A DNA stretch of 64,000 nucleotides, taken from the NCBI RefSeq assembly GCF_005670685.2, contig NZ_CP062008.1, positions 3,720,001-3,784,000 of the forward strand, given 5' to 3'. The notes under the pieces were generated by a model. The model had not been told where the DNA came from. It did not search any database and saw only the letters and a program-made list of their open reading frames with translations. Both the position numbers and the translations under genes were made by a program. The DNA comes from Mycolicibacterium mucogenicum DSM 44124 (GTDB lineage: Bacteria; Actinomycetota; Actinomycetes; Mycobacteriales; Mycobacteriaceae). Numbering within the stretch: the first letter of the stretch is position 1; each line of letters begins with the position of its first letter. Of this stretch, positions 17,253 through 25,260 are shown piece by piece.

Positions 17253-18816
17253 CGTCGTCGTGGCGGCGCCCCTCGCACCGCCGCGACGTGGCCGGAAACT
17301 CGCACCCCGCACCTGGATGCTGCGCACCCGCCTCATCGTCGTCGTGGCGGTCCTCGGTGCGGGTCTGTGCGCCGCGGTGGGCGCCGGCACGCTGATTGCG
17401 TTGCGCGACTTCCTCATCGGCCAGCTCGACAGCCAGGTGTTCGATGCCCAATCCCGGTCCATGGCGTTCTACGAGATCGGACCACCACCGTTCGTGCGAT
17501 TCTCCGGCCCCGGACCGATGTTCCTCGATGGGCCCGGCCAATCAGCGGGCACCGTCGGCGCGGTTGTCGCGCAGCCCGGGCAGAGCCAGGGGGCGGTCAT
17601 CCTGACCAGTGGCGACCGCCGGTCGGTCAGTTCTGCGGCACTGAAACAGCTGGAGCAGGTTCCCGAGGAACGTACCGTCAGTGTCGACCTCGACGGCCTG
17701 GGGCCCTACCGGCTCGTGGCGGAGTCATCGAATGACGGGGTCGTGGTGGCGGGTCTGCCGCTGTCCGGGGTGCAACAGACGCTGCGGTCCGTCACCTGGA
17801 TGATCGGCGGGTTCTCCGCGCTGGCGCTGGCCGCGGCGATTGCCGCGGGCACCGTGATGATCCGCAGGGAACTCGTTCCGCTGTCACGGATGTCCGAAGC
17901 GGCGCAACACGTTGCCGGGCTGCCGCTGCACGAAGGCGAGGTGCGATTGCCGGCGCAGATCGAGCCGGTGTCCGCCGATACCGCGCATACCGAGGTGGGC
18001 CGGCTCGGCACCGCTCTCAACAGCATGGTCGACCGCGTCGCCGACGGGCTGGCCACCCGCCATGCCAGCGAGACCCGGGTACGCCAGTTCGTCGCCGACG
18101 CGAGCCACGAGTTGCGCACCCCGCTGGCCTCGATACAGGGGTACACCGAGGTGGCCCGCCGCCTGGTCACGGGAATACCCGGGGACGCGACCGATGCGTC
18201 ACGCGACGATCTGGTCTATGCGCTGACCCGCGTCCATGCCGAGTCCCGCCGAATGAGTCAACTGGTCGAGGACATGCTGCTGCTGGCCCGGCTCGACGCC
18301 GGCCGGCCCTTGGCCCATGACGAAGTCGATCTGTCCCAGATGGTGATCGATGCGGTGAGCGATGCCCACATGGCCGGCCCCGAACATCGGTGGGCCCTGG
18401 ACCTGCCGGATCACCCGGTGATCGCCGTCGGCGACCGGCCGCGGTTGCAACAGGTACTGACCAACCTGCTGTCGAACGCCCGCGTCCACACCCCCGCCGG
18501 CACCACGGTGGTCACTGCGCTCACCGATACCGCCGACGGTGCCATCTCGTTGACGGTGTCCGACAACGGGCCCGGCATCCCCGCCGATGTGCTGCCGGAC
18601 ATTTTCGAACGCTTCGCGCGAGGAGACGAATCCCGATCGCGTGCTGCCGGCAGCACCGGCCTCGGTTTGGCCATCGCGCAAGCCGTCGCCAAGGCACATC
18701 GCGGCACCATCGCAGTCGACAGCAGCCCGAATGGGTCTGCATTCACAGTGACGCTCCGGCACGCGACGCATAGTCATAGCCGCGCCCCAGAGTCAACCAA
18801 CGGACTACCCAGCTAG
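17233..18816 (+). CDS. Sensor histidine kinase (TrcS/PhoR-like)
   Basis: 527 residues from ATG 17233, overlapping the regulator stop by 20 bp; GTG 17224 is also possible. A first membrane segment (RLIVVVAVLGAGLCAAVGAGT) is followed by an extracytoplasmic domain of about 140 residues rich in Pro, Gly and Gln, a second segment (WMIGGFSALALAAAIAAGTV) and a HAMP linker. The dimerisation/phosphoacceptor helix is VADASHELRTPLASIQGY (His acceptor). The ATPase has LTNLLSNARVHTP, DNGPGIP and GSTGLGLAIA. All catalytic boxes are intact. The signal is unknown. The adjacent glycosyltransferase suggests envelope sensing. Confidence 0.92.
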   Translation: MSSNLSDVVVAAPLAPPRRGRKLAPRTWMLRTRLIVVVAVLGAGLCAAVGAGTLIALRDFLIGQLDSQVFDAQSRSMAFYEIGPPPFVRFSGPGPMFLDGPGQSAGTVGAVVAQPGQSQGAVILTSGDRRSVSSAALKQLEQVPEERTVSVDLDGLGPYRLVAESSNDGVVVAGLPLSGVQQTLRSVTWMIGGFSALALAAAIAAGTVMIRRELVPLSRMSEAAQHVAGLPLHEGEVRLPAQIEPVSADTAHTEVGRLGTALNSMVDRVADGLATRHASETRVRQFVADASHELRTPLASIQGYTEVARRLVTGIPGDATDASRDDLVYALTRVHAESRRMSQLVEDMLLLARLDAGRPLAHDEVDLSQMVIDAVSDAHMAGPEHRWALDLPDHPVIAVGDRPRLQQVLTNLLSNARVHTPAGTTVVTALTDTADGAISLTVSDNGPGIPADVLPDIFERFARGDESRSRAAGSTGLGLAIAQAVAKAHRGTIAVDSSPNGSAFTVTLRHATHSHSRAPESTNGLPS

Positions 18817-18834
18817 GCCGCAGAAGATGCGAGC

Positions 18835-20769
18835 ATGTTGCAGAATCCGACCTTGCACCCTGCGCGGCTGCCCCAGACCGCTCATTCGCGGTCCTCAGTG
18901 ACCGACCCGAGGTGGGCGCGGCCCGCTGTCGTGGCGCTACTGGTGTCCACCGCCGCGTTCTGGAGTGTGACGCTGGGCCGGATGGGTTGGGCCAACGCGT
19001 TTTACGCCGCTGCGGTGCAGGCCGGCACCCAGAGCTGGAAGGCCTTCCTGTTCGGCTCATCGGACGCCGCCGATGCGATCACGGTGGACAAGCCACCCGC
19101 GTCGCTGTGGCCGATGGAGTTGAGCGCCAGGATCTTCGGCGTCAACACCTGGTCCATCCTGCTCCCGCAGGTCTTGATCGGCGTCGCGTCCGTCGCCCTG
19201 TTGTATCTGATCGTGCGACGGCGATTCGGCGCAGTGGCCGGCCTGATCGCCGGTGCCGCGCTCGCTTTGACGCCGGTGGCCACGTTGATGTTCCGCTACG
19301 ACAATCCCGACGCGCTGCTGGTGCTGTTGATGATCGGCGCGGTCGGCGCGCTGTTGCGGGCGGTGGAGGACGGCCGCACCCGGTGGTTGGTCCTGTGCGG
19401 TGCGCTCATCGGATTCGGTTTTCTGACAAAGCAATTGCAGGTCATGCTGGTGGTTCCAGGACTGGCCCTGACCTATCTGGTCGCCGGTCCGCCGCGGCTG
19501 CGCGCCCGGTTGCTCCAACTGATCGCAGCTCTGCTGTCGATGGTGGTGGCGGGCGGCTGGTGGGTCGCCCTGGTCGAGCTCATCCCCGCGGCCGACCGGC
19601 CCTACATCGGCGGGTCGACCGACAACAGCTTCTTGAATCTGACGTTCGGCTACAACGGCATGTCCCGCCTCAGCGGCGGTAAAGGCGGGTTCCCGGAGCC
19701 GCCACCGGGACTTCCCACGCCCCCTGGTGGCTCGCACGGCGGATTCCCGTTCGGGTCGGAGCCGAGCATCCTCCGGCTGTTCACCGGCGAATCCGGGGCC
19801 CAGGTCTCCTGGCTGCTGCCTGCCGCGTTGATCTTCCTTGCCGTGGGAATCATCCTGTGCGGCAAGGCTGTCCGCACAGACGCCGGACGCGCTCAGTACC
19901 TGGTGTGGGGCAGTTGGCTGCTCGGCACCGGCGGTGTGTTCAGTTTCATGTCGGGGATGTACCACGACTACTACACGATGGCACTGTCCCCCGCGGTCGC
20001 CGCACTGGTCGGTATCGGGGCGACCGATCTCTGGCGCCGCCGATCAACCACCTGGATCTGGCTGGTGCTGGCCGCGACGACCGCGATCACCACGGGCTGG
20101 TCGTGGGTACTGCTGAACCGCACACCCGATTTCGTGCCCTGGCTGCGCTGGGCCGTACTGGCGGCCGGGATTGCCGCAACGGCGCTGTTGCTGCTGGACC
20201 GCCTGCACGGCGCCCGATTCGGATCGTGGGCTGCCGCCCTCGCCGTCGTCGCGGCGCTGGCCGGCCCGTTCTCGTACTGCGTGCAGACCGTGGCCACGTC
20301 ACACAGTGGCGGCATCGTGACCGCGGGCCCGCAGGTGGCAGGCGGCCACTCCCCCGGGCCGCTCCCCGGATTCGACAAGGCGCCCAGCGCCCACCTGGCA
20401 CAGCTCTTGCAGGCGAACGCCGCCGAGTACACGTGGGCGGCGGCCACGAACGGCTCCAACGAAGCAGCCAACTACCAGTTGGCTTCTGGCGAGCCTGTGA
20501 TGGCGATCGGCGGATTCATCGGCAGTGACCCGTCGCCGACGCTGGCTCAGTTCCAGAAGTACGTCGCTGACGGGCAGATTCACTACTTCATCGTGTCTCG
20601 TGGACCGGGTGGACCCGGGATGCCTGACGGGCCCGGGCCGCAGGACAAGGACAAGTCACCGACCGAGGGCACCAAGATCGCCGACTGGGTGAAGCAGAAT
20701 TTCACCGCTGCCGCCCTCGACGGGACGACGTACTACGACCTGACCGCGCCGCAGTACGACGTCAAGTAA
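18835..20769 (+). CDS. GT39/ArnT-like integral membrane glycosyltransferase
   Basis: 644 residues with about 11-12 membrane segments, starting 18 bp after the kinase stop. The first periplasmic loop contains FYAAAVQAGTQSWKAFLFGS and ITVDKPPASLW, a signature of the YkcB/PMT-like family that uses polyprenyl-phosphate sugars. A large Gly/Pro-rich loop lies at about 280-315. The C-terminal 150 residues are a soluble outer domain (HYFIVSRGPGGPGMPDG..). It should add a sugar to a cell-wall or lipid acceptor on the outer face of the membrane. Its place behind the two-component system suggests control by that system. Confidence 0.87.
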   Translation: MLQNPTLHPARLPQTAHSRSSVTDPRWARPAVVALLVSTAAFWSVTLGRMGWANAFYAAAVQAGTQSWKAFLFGSSDAADAITVDKPPASLWPMELSARIFGVNTWSILLPQVLIGVASVALLYLIVRRRFGAVAGLIAGAALALTPVATLMFRYDNPDALLVLLMIGAVGALLRAVEDGRTRWLVLCGALIGFGFLTKQLQVMLVVPGLALTYLVAGPPRLRARLLQLIAALLSMVVAGGWWVALVELIPAADRPYIGGSTDNSFLNLTFGYNGMSRLSGGKGGFPEPPPGLPTPPGGSHGGFPFGSEPSILRLFTGESGAQVSWLLPAALIFLAVGIILCGKAVRTDAGRAQYLVWGSWLLGTGGVFSFMSGMYHDYYTMALSPAVAALVGIGATDLWRRRSTTWIWLVLAATTAITTGWSWVLLNRTPDFVPWLRWAVLAAGIAATALLLLDRLHGARFGSWAAALAVVAALAGPFSYCVQTVATSHSGGIVTAGPQVAGGHSPGPLPGFDKAPSAHLAQLLQANAAEYTWAAATNGSNEAANYQLASGEPVMAIGGFIGSDPSPTLAQFQKYVADGQIHYFIVSRGPGGPGMPDGPGPQDKDKSPTEGTKIADWVKQNFTAAALDGTTYYDLTAPQYDVK

Positions 20770-20819
20770 GCCGCCGACGCAGAATTCGGTTGACGGACAA
20801 CGCAACAGCGAATGACGCA

Positions 20820-20851
20820 CCGGGCGGTTGACGATCAGGTTAGCCGCCCGG
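20820..20851. terminator. Hairpin between convergent glycosyltransferase and small exported protein genes
   Basis: CCGGGCGG (20820-20827) pairs perfectly with CCGCCCGG (20844-20851) across a 16-base loop. The right arm overlaps the final codons of the minus-strand small gene (stop at 20840-20842). Confidence 0.5.
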
Positions 20852-21025
20852 CTGCGTTCGGGTCCGCTCGGGCAAGGACCTGACAGCGATCTCGGCAGCA
20901 GGTTCGGTGACCTGCTGAATCACGATGGCAGCAACGGCCGCGCCCAATCCTGCTCCGACACTTACCAACCCGACGGCCGCCAGCACGATCCCAGCCCGAC
21001 GACGCGTCGTGCGCTGCACGCCCAT
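20840..21025 (-). CDS. Small exported/membrane protein A (paralogue of the 22846 gene)
   Basis: 61 residues from ATG 21025, with GAGGAG 8 bases upstream. A basic start (MGVQRTTRRRAG) is followed by one hydrophobic segment (IVLAAVGLVSVGAGLGAAVAAI) and a short polar tail. The N-terminus matches the 22846 product: both have M-x-x-Q-x-x-T-R-x-R-A-G, the GAG[LF]GAA turn, and the same leader with an identical 8-base spacing. It may be a membrane-anchored or secreted micro-protein. No function is known. Confidence 0.65.
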   Translation of the reverse strand: MGVQRTTRRRAGIVLAAVGLVSVGAGLGAAVAAIVIQQVTEPAAEIAVRSLPERTRTQPGG

Positions 21026-21283
21026 GAGACCATCTCCTCGTTGCAGAACATCCTGACAGCCGCAGACCATAGCTCAGCGACGTGCCGCGCGCCGAGCTCT
21101 CGAAAGTGTAGGCAGAGCACCGGAAATGGGCTGCGAACCGTGACTCACGGACAGACACCAATAATCGCCGCGTCCGGCTAATACTTTGGTGCGAAAGGCA
21201 TTTCATCTCTCATCGACCGCCGCCGACGGCGACCGGGATCGAATCCGATTGACGACACGAGGCCCGTCGGACACCGCGAGCGC

Positions 21284-21330
21284 CGCCATATTCATATCGG
21301 CGCAATACGGAATCCATACGAATTCCCCAG
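21284..21330. repeat. 47-bp conserved element, copy 1 (upstream of photolyase and small protein A)
   Basis: Matches 45 of 47 bases of the copy at 23351-23397. It lies 54 bp upstream of the photolyase GTG and 258 bp upstream of small protein A on the other strand. On the plus strand it contains GGAAT (21309-21313), and CGTT follows 17 bases later (21331-21334), a spacing like that of ECF sigma (SigE/SigH) promoters. On the minus strand it contains GGGGAA, an ATG at 21317 and eleven open codons (MDSVLRRYEYG). Confidence 0.75.
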
Positions 21331-21384
21331 CGTTGACCTTGAACCGGCTGGCGTTGTGGCCCGGCGGTCGGTAAGGATGGAACC

Positions 21385-22737
21385 GTGCCGTCCCTGCTCT
21401 GGTTCCGCCGAGACCTCCGGTTGAGCGATCTGCCCGCACTGTCGGCGGCGGTCGAGCAAGACCGTGAGGTGCTCGCCTGTTTCGTCCTCGACCCCCGTCT
21501 CGAGGCGTCTTCGAGCGCTCGCCGCCTGCAGTTCCTGGGAGATTCCCTCAGCCGGTTGCACGCTGATCTGGCCGGCCGACTGCTGGTCACCCGTGGTCGG
21601 CCGGAAGAACGAATCCCGTTGATCGCCAGGGAGATCAGCGCCTCCGCGGTTCATGTGTCCGCAGACTTCACCCCGTTCGGGCATCGGCGCGATGTGCGGG
21701 TCCAAGAGGCGCTGGGTGACGTACCGCTGGTGCCGACGGGTTCGCCGTATCTGGTCTCACCCGGCCGGGTCGTCAAGGACGACGGCACCCCTTATCGGGT
21801 GTTCACCCCGTTCTTCCGGCGGTGGCGCGATCACGGCTGGCGTGGGCCGGCGCGAACCGGGGTTCAGTCGGCACAGTGGGTGGATCCGGACGGTTTGACT
21901 GCAGCGGCGACCCAACCGGCCGATATCCCGAATCCCGGTGTGTCGCTCTACTTGCCCGGCGGCGAAGCGTCGGCGTTGCAGCAGTGGCGACGATTCGCCG
22001 ACTCGGGACTCGCGGACTACGCCGAACAAAGAGACCGTCCCGAGGCCGACGGCACCAGCGGTCTGTCCGCGCACCTGAAGTTCGGCACCATCCACCCGCG
22101 CACCATGGTCGCCGATCTCGACCTCGGCGAGGGCGGTCATGCTGCGTATTTGCGGCAGTTGGCGTTTCGCGATTTCTACGCCGCGGTGCTGCACCACTGG
22201 CCGGACAGCGCGTGGCACAACTGGAACCGCGATTTCGACGCGATCGAGATGGACACCGACGCCGGGGCGATCCAATTGTTCGAGGCGTGGAAGCAGGGCC
22301 GGACGGGCTTCCCGTTCATCGATGCCGGCATGCGGCAATTGAGCGAGACCGGTTTCATGCACAATCGCCTGCGGATGGTCGCCGCGTCGTTTCTGGTCAA
22401 AGACCTGCACCTGCCGTGGCAATGGGGTGCCCGCTGGTTCCTGGAGCAGCTGATCGACGGTGACATCGCCAACAATCAGCACGGCTGGCAGTGGTCCGCC
22501 GGCAGCGGTACTGACGCCGCTCCGTACTTTCGGGTGTTCAACCCCACGGCGCAAGGGCAGAAGTTCGATCCATCGGGGGCGTACATCCGCCGGTGGGTGC
22601 CCGAGCTCGCGGATGTCGCGGACGCTCACCTCGCCTCGGGTCCACGTCCACCCGGTTACCCGTCACCGATCGTCGACCACGGCGACGAACGCGCCGAAGC
22701 ACTTCGGCGATATCACGCCATCGGGAGTCGCGGCTGA
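21385..22737 (+). CDS. phr: Deoxyribodipyrimidine photolyase (class I CPD photolyase)
   Basis: 450 residues from GTG 21385, with AAGGAT upstream. The N-terminal antenna domain (SLLWFRRDLRLSDLPAL) and C-terminal FAD domain are complete: TSGLSAHLKFGTIHPR, WKQGRTGFPFIDAGMRQL, TGFMHNRLRMVAASFLVKDL, DGDIANNQHGWQWSAGSGTD and FNPTAQGQKFDP. It repairs UV cyclobutane pyrimidine dimers with light energy and FADH. The 47-bp element upstream is shared with the tspO-like gene, suggesting common control, perhaps by light or oxidative stress. Confidence 0.95.
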   Translation: MPSLLWFRRDLRLSDLPALSAAVEQDREVLACFVLDPRLEASSSARRLQFLGDSLSRLHADLAGRLLVTRGRPEERIPLIAREISASAVHVSADFTPFGHRRDVRVQEALGDVPLVPTGSPYLVSPGRVVKDDGTPYRVFTPFFRRWRDHGWRGPARTGVQSAQWVDPDGLTAAATQPADIPNPGVSLYLPGGEASALQQWRRFADSGLADYAEQRDRPEADGTSGLSAHLKFGTIHPRTMVADLDLGEGGHAAYLRQLAFRDFYAAVLHHWPDSAWHNWNRDFDAIEMDTDAGAIQLFEAWKQGRTGFPFIDAGMRQLSETGFMHNRLRMVAASFLVKDLHLPWQWGARWFLEQLIDGDIANNQHGWQWSAGSGTDAAPYFRVFNPTAQGQKFDPSGAYIRRWVPELADVADAHLASGPRPPGYPSPIVDHGDERAEALRRYHAIGSRG

Positions 22738-22759
22738 ACCGCCGCCAGCGAAACGTGCC

Positions 22760-22818
22760 GACCGCCCGGCTGCGCCCCGGTCCACATCAGCGGTAACCGG
22801 TGCACGTGCCGGGCGGTC
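22760..22818. terminator. Long-loop inverted repeat between photolyase and small protein B
   Basis: GACCGCCCGG (22760-22769) and CCGGGCGGTC (22809-22818) are perfect 10-bp arms with a 39-base loop, in the convergent gap. The left arm region (CCGCCCGGCTGCG) also occurs at 20844-20856 by the end of small protein A. It could terminate both genes, but the loop is long. Confidence 0.35.
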
Positions 22819-22845
22819 GAGTCGCTACGCCGACTCAGCGTCCGA

Positions 22846-23085
22846 TCAGAACGGCGGAGGCGGCAGGAGCGGACCACCCGGCGGCGGAACGTCCGGCCCC
22901 GGAGGCGGGACGCCGGGACCACCGGGCGGCGGCAAACCGGGTCCGGGCGGCAGGATGCCCGGACCGGGCGGCGGGGGCGGCTGCGCGCCGGCAATCGCGG
23001 CGCCGAATCCCGCGCCGGTACCCATCAGCGCGATCGCAAGCAATGCGACCCCTGCGCGTTGACGTGTCTTGTGCTGCATTGACAT
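22846..23085 (-). CDS. Small secreted Pro/Gly-rich protein B
   Basis: 79 residues from ATG 23085, with GAGGAG 8 bases upstream, exactly as in small protein A. The signal peptide MSMQHKTRQRAGVALLAIAL..GAAIAGAQ would be cleaved near residue 35. The mature part is about 45 residues made almost only of Pro and Gly with repeats of the type PPGPGxxPPG and PPPGGP, ending LLPPPPF. No Cys or catalytic residue. It is probably an extended wall or surface polypeptide. It is paralogous to the 20840 product in leader and signal peptide only. Confidence 0.7.
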   Translation of the reverse strand: MSMQHKTRQRAGVALLAIALMGTGAGFGAAIAGAQPPPPPGPGILPPGPGLPPPGGPGVPPPGPDVPPPGGPLLPPPPF

Positions 23086-23350
23086 TCGCACATCTCCTCG
23101 TTGTGGAACTACTGACAGTCGCCGACACTAACGCAATTTGTAAGTGGGGTGAATTGTCAAATTTCGATAACATCGCACCCCGGAACGTTATTCGAAAAAC
23201 GATTCGGTCAATTTCACCAGCAGCCGGAATGCGGCTAACTCCATTGTTGGACAACCACTTTCACGAGTTCGCACACGGCCCTACAATTCTGATTCACTCA
23301 CCGAACGAGTGAATAGAACACATTGCACACTTTCCGATCACCCATCTCGG

Positions 23351-23397
23351 CGCCATATTCATATCGGCGCAATACGGAACTCATACGAATTCCCCAG
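23351..23397. repeat. 47-bp conserved element, copy 2 (upstream of tspO-like gene and small protein B)
   Basis: 45/47 identical to 21284-21330. It lies 154 bp upstream of the tspO-like ATG and 265 bp upstream of small protein B. The distance to the small-protein gene is nearly the same in both copies, whereas the distance to photolyase/tspO differs. The minus-strand start codon (ATG 23384) and ten of eleven following codons are kept (MSSVLRRYEYG). GGAAC (23376-23380) replaces GGAAT, without a CGTT at 17 bases. The 466-bp gap 23086-23551 is AT-richer than its surroundings and shows no other gene. Confidence 0.75.
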
Positions 23398-23551
23398 GCT
23401 CGGGGGCGGACGTGAGTCGCAACAACCACGATCACGTCGCGCGCACCGCGGAAATCAGGTCGATACCGCGGCGTATGGCAGCATCGAATGAGCGTCCCTG
23501 GCATTTGCCCGGAGCGCTCGAGATTCGGCCGTACCCGGGGGAAGGATTTCC

Positions 23552-24049
23552 ATGCGTGTCACCACCTTGCTGATCACGGGAGTTGCGACTGCTGCCACCG
23601 CGGCGATCGGCGGAGCGGCCACGGCGCCGGCGGTCCGATCGAGTTGGTATGCGCAGTTGCGCAAGCCGGCCTACCAACCGCCACGTCAGGTGTTTCCGGT
23701 GGTCTGGCCGGCGCTCTACGCCGACATCGCCGTGGTGTCGGCCGCCGCGATCGACGAATTGGGGGCGACCGGCCGCGACAGCGAGCGCCGTGCCTACCGA
23801 AACGGGCTCGCACTGAACCTCGCGCTCAACGCGGCGTGGTCCTGGCTGTTCTTCAACCGCCGTCGCTTCGGCACCGCGACCGCGGTCAGCGCCGCGCTGA
23901 CGGTGAGCAGCGCCGATCTGACGCGGCGGGCCACCGACGCCATCGGTGGGCGCGCCGCGCCGTTGGCGCTGTATCCGTTGTGGTGCGCTTTCGCCACCGT
24001 GTTGTGCGGGCACATCCGGCAACTGAACCGCCGAGCCGAACAGTCATAG
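23552..24049 (+). CDS. tspO: TspO/MBR family membrane protein
   Basis: 165 residues with five hydrophobic helices. Family signatures: SSWYAQLRKPAYQPPRQVFPVVWPALY after helix 1, LNLALNAAWSWLFF in helix 3 and YPLWCAFATVLCGHI in helix 5. GGGGGAAGG precedes the ATG. TspO proteins bind porphyrins/haem intermediates and act in tetrapyrrole, oxidative or light stress control. Sharing an upstream element with photolyase fits a photo-oxidative response, which is inference. Confidence 0.9.
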   Translation: MRVTTLLITGVATAATAAIGGAATAPAVRSSWYAQLRKPAYQPPRQVFPVVWPALYADIAVVSAAAIDELGATGRDSERRAYRNGLALNLALNAAWSWLFFNRRRFGTATAVSAALTVSSADLTRRATDAIGGRAAPLALYPLWCAFATVLCGHIRQLNRRAEQS

Positions 24050-24106
24050 CGTCCGAAGGTCTGGCACAGCACGGGGCAATCGACTTACGCTGGCGACTAT
24101 CGCTCG

Positions 24107-24460
24107 ATGCATGCGGAGGCCAGGTTGCAGAATCCGGAAGCTTTTCTCGACCAGTTCGCCGATGACGCGGCCGGGCGGGTGTTCGCCGAGCCGTACCACA
24201 CACCCGATGGATCGACTGTGATTCCCGTCGCCAAGGTCAGCCATTCCGGCAGCGGAACGACGGCAAAACCACTGGGCGTCTTCGTGATCCGCGACGACGG
24301 AACGACCTGGGTGCCGGCCGTCGATGCCGACCGGATCGCGTTGATCGGCGTGGTGACGGGCCTGGTGGCCGCGACGATCGGCTGCCTGACGCTGCTGCGG
24401 CGCCCGCCCTGGCCGGACCTGTCCGACCACGGACACCCGGCTTCGCGTCGGCACCGCTGA
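24107..24460 (+). CDS. GerW/YtfJ-like small protein with C-terminal hydrophobic tail
   Basis: 117 residues from ATG 24107. GACTAT ends 6 bases before this ATG, the spacing of a leaderless mycobacterial promoter. TTG 24125, preceded by GGAGG, is an alternative. The core (GRVFAEPYHTPDGSTVIPVAKVSHSGSGT, then PLGVFVIRDDGTTWVPAVD) matches the sporulation-protein YtfJ/GerW fold seen widely in non-sporulating actinobacteria. A hydrophobic helix (ALIGVVTGLVAATIGCLTLL) and a basic tail follow, so it is probably membrane-anchored. Function unknown. Confidence 0.72.
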   Translation: MHAEARLQNPEAFLDQFADDAAGRVFAEPYHTPDGSTVIPVAKVSHSGSGTTAKPLGVFVIRDDGTTWVPAVDADRIALIGVVTGLVAATIGCLTLLRRPPWPDLSDHGHPASRRHR

Positions 24461-24465
24461 GTTCG

Positions 24466-24482
24466 TCCGCGCCGGGCGCGGA
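24466..24482. terminator. Compact GC hairpin after the GerW-like gene
   Basis: TCCGCGCC-G-GGCGCGGA directly follows the stop at 24460 and is followed by a T-rich TTTCATCT. With a realistic loop the stem is five base pairs. Possible intrinsic terminator. Confidence 0.5.
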
Positions 24483-24646
24483 TTTCATCTCACAGATTCA
24501 AATCGTCGGCTTGTCGACACTTGCGTAGTTTCGCGAGCCCGCCTCTGGGTATCTGGTGTTGCGGGGGTCGTGGAGTTGTTCTGCCGCGGGACAGCGCGGA
24601 AGAGCGATTCCTCTTTCATCACGAGCACACGCAAGGAGTTCAACCC

Positions 24647-25057
24647 ATGACCTTGAAGAAGACCGCAGCGCGTGCAGTCGCAACCAGCATGCTTGGCCTG
24701 GCCGGACTCGGTATCGGGGCCGGTCTCGCGCAGGCGGATCCGCATACCCCGATGCCGCCGCCACCGCCGGTACCCGGCATGACCGGACCTGGCGTAAACG
24801 CCGGAACTCCGGGCAATCCGCTCCCGCCGGGACACGGCTACCTCCCGCCTCCTGGACACGGCGGACCGATGCCGCAGGACCGCATTCCGTTCACCGCGAC
24901 ACCGTCCTGGGTCCTGGCCCCGGTCGTGCCGCCGATGGGAACGCCACCGGCACCGCCGCTCCCGGACTGGGCCACCGGTATGCAGGTGGTCTGGAACCCT
25001 GACCTGGGCGCTTGGGGCGTCTGGGACATGCAGGGCAGTGCGTTCATTCGCATCTAG
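24647..25057 (+). CDS. Small secreted Pro-rich protein with Trp-rich C-terminus
   Basis: 136 residues from ATG 24647, with AAGGAG upstream. The signal peptide MTLKKTAARAVATSMLGLAG..GLAQA has a likely cleavage before DPHTP. The mature protein is Pro/Gly-rich (about 32-70), then PSWVLAPVVPPMG.., and ends VVWNPDLGAWGVWDMQ, a closing segment I associate with a family of mycobacterial exported hypothetical proteins. It shares the GxGAGL turn of its signal peptide with small proteins A and B. No enzymatic motif. It has its own strong terminator. Confidence 0.78.
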   Translation: MTLKKTAARAVATSMLGLAGLGIGAGLAQADPHTPMPPPPPVPGMTGPGVNAGTPGNPLPPGHGYLPPPGHGGPMPQDRIPFTATPSWVLAPVVPPMGTPPAPPLPDWATGMQVVWNPDLGAWGVWDMQGSAFIRI

Positions 25058-25071
25058 CCAGTAACAAGCGG

Positions 25072-25102
25072 CCGCCACCCTGTCGTAGTGACGGGGTGGC
25101 GG
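25072..25102. terminator. Strong hairpin terminator
   Basis: CCGCCACCCTGTC (25072-25084) pairs with GACGGGGTGGCGG (25090-25102) with one T-G wobble across a 5-base loop, 14 bp after the stop of the Pro-rich protein. The remaining gap to 25260 holds the promoter region of the phosphoesterase gene, in which I see no clear conserved box. Confidence 0.75.
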
Positions 25103-25260
25103 TCGCCTGCCAGGCCGCCGACCGCAGCACTGGTCAGCACAATCCCGGGAAACTGTACGGAAACTCCCAGCCGCATCCCAGGCAGAAATGCTAACTCGGA
25201 CGTCAATTCTTTCTACCGTTACCGCGGACGGTCAACAGCGGGCGGGCGGAAGGAACGACC

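Noticed and set aside
22846..23062. Repeats inside small protein B as a possible CRISPR or tandem-repeat array
   Set aside because: The periodicity is that of Pro/Gly codons in a coding frame; there are no uniform repeats separated by unique spacers.
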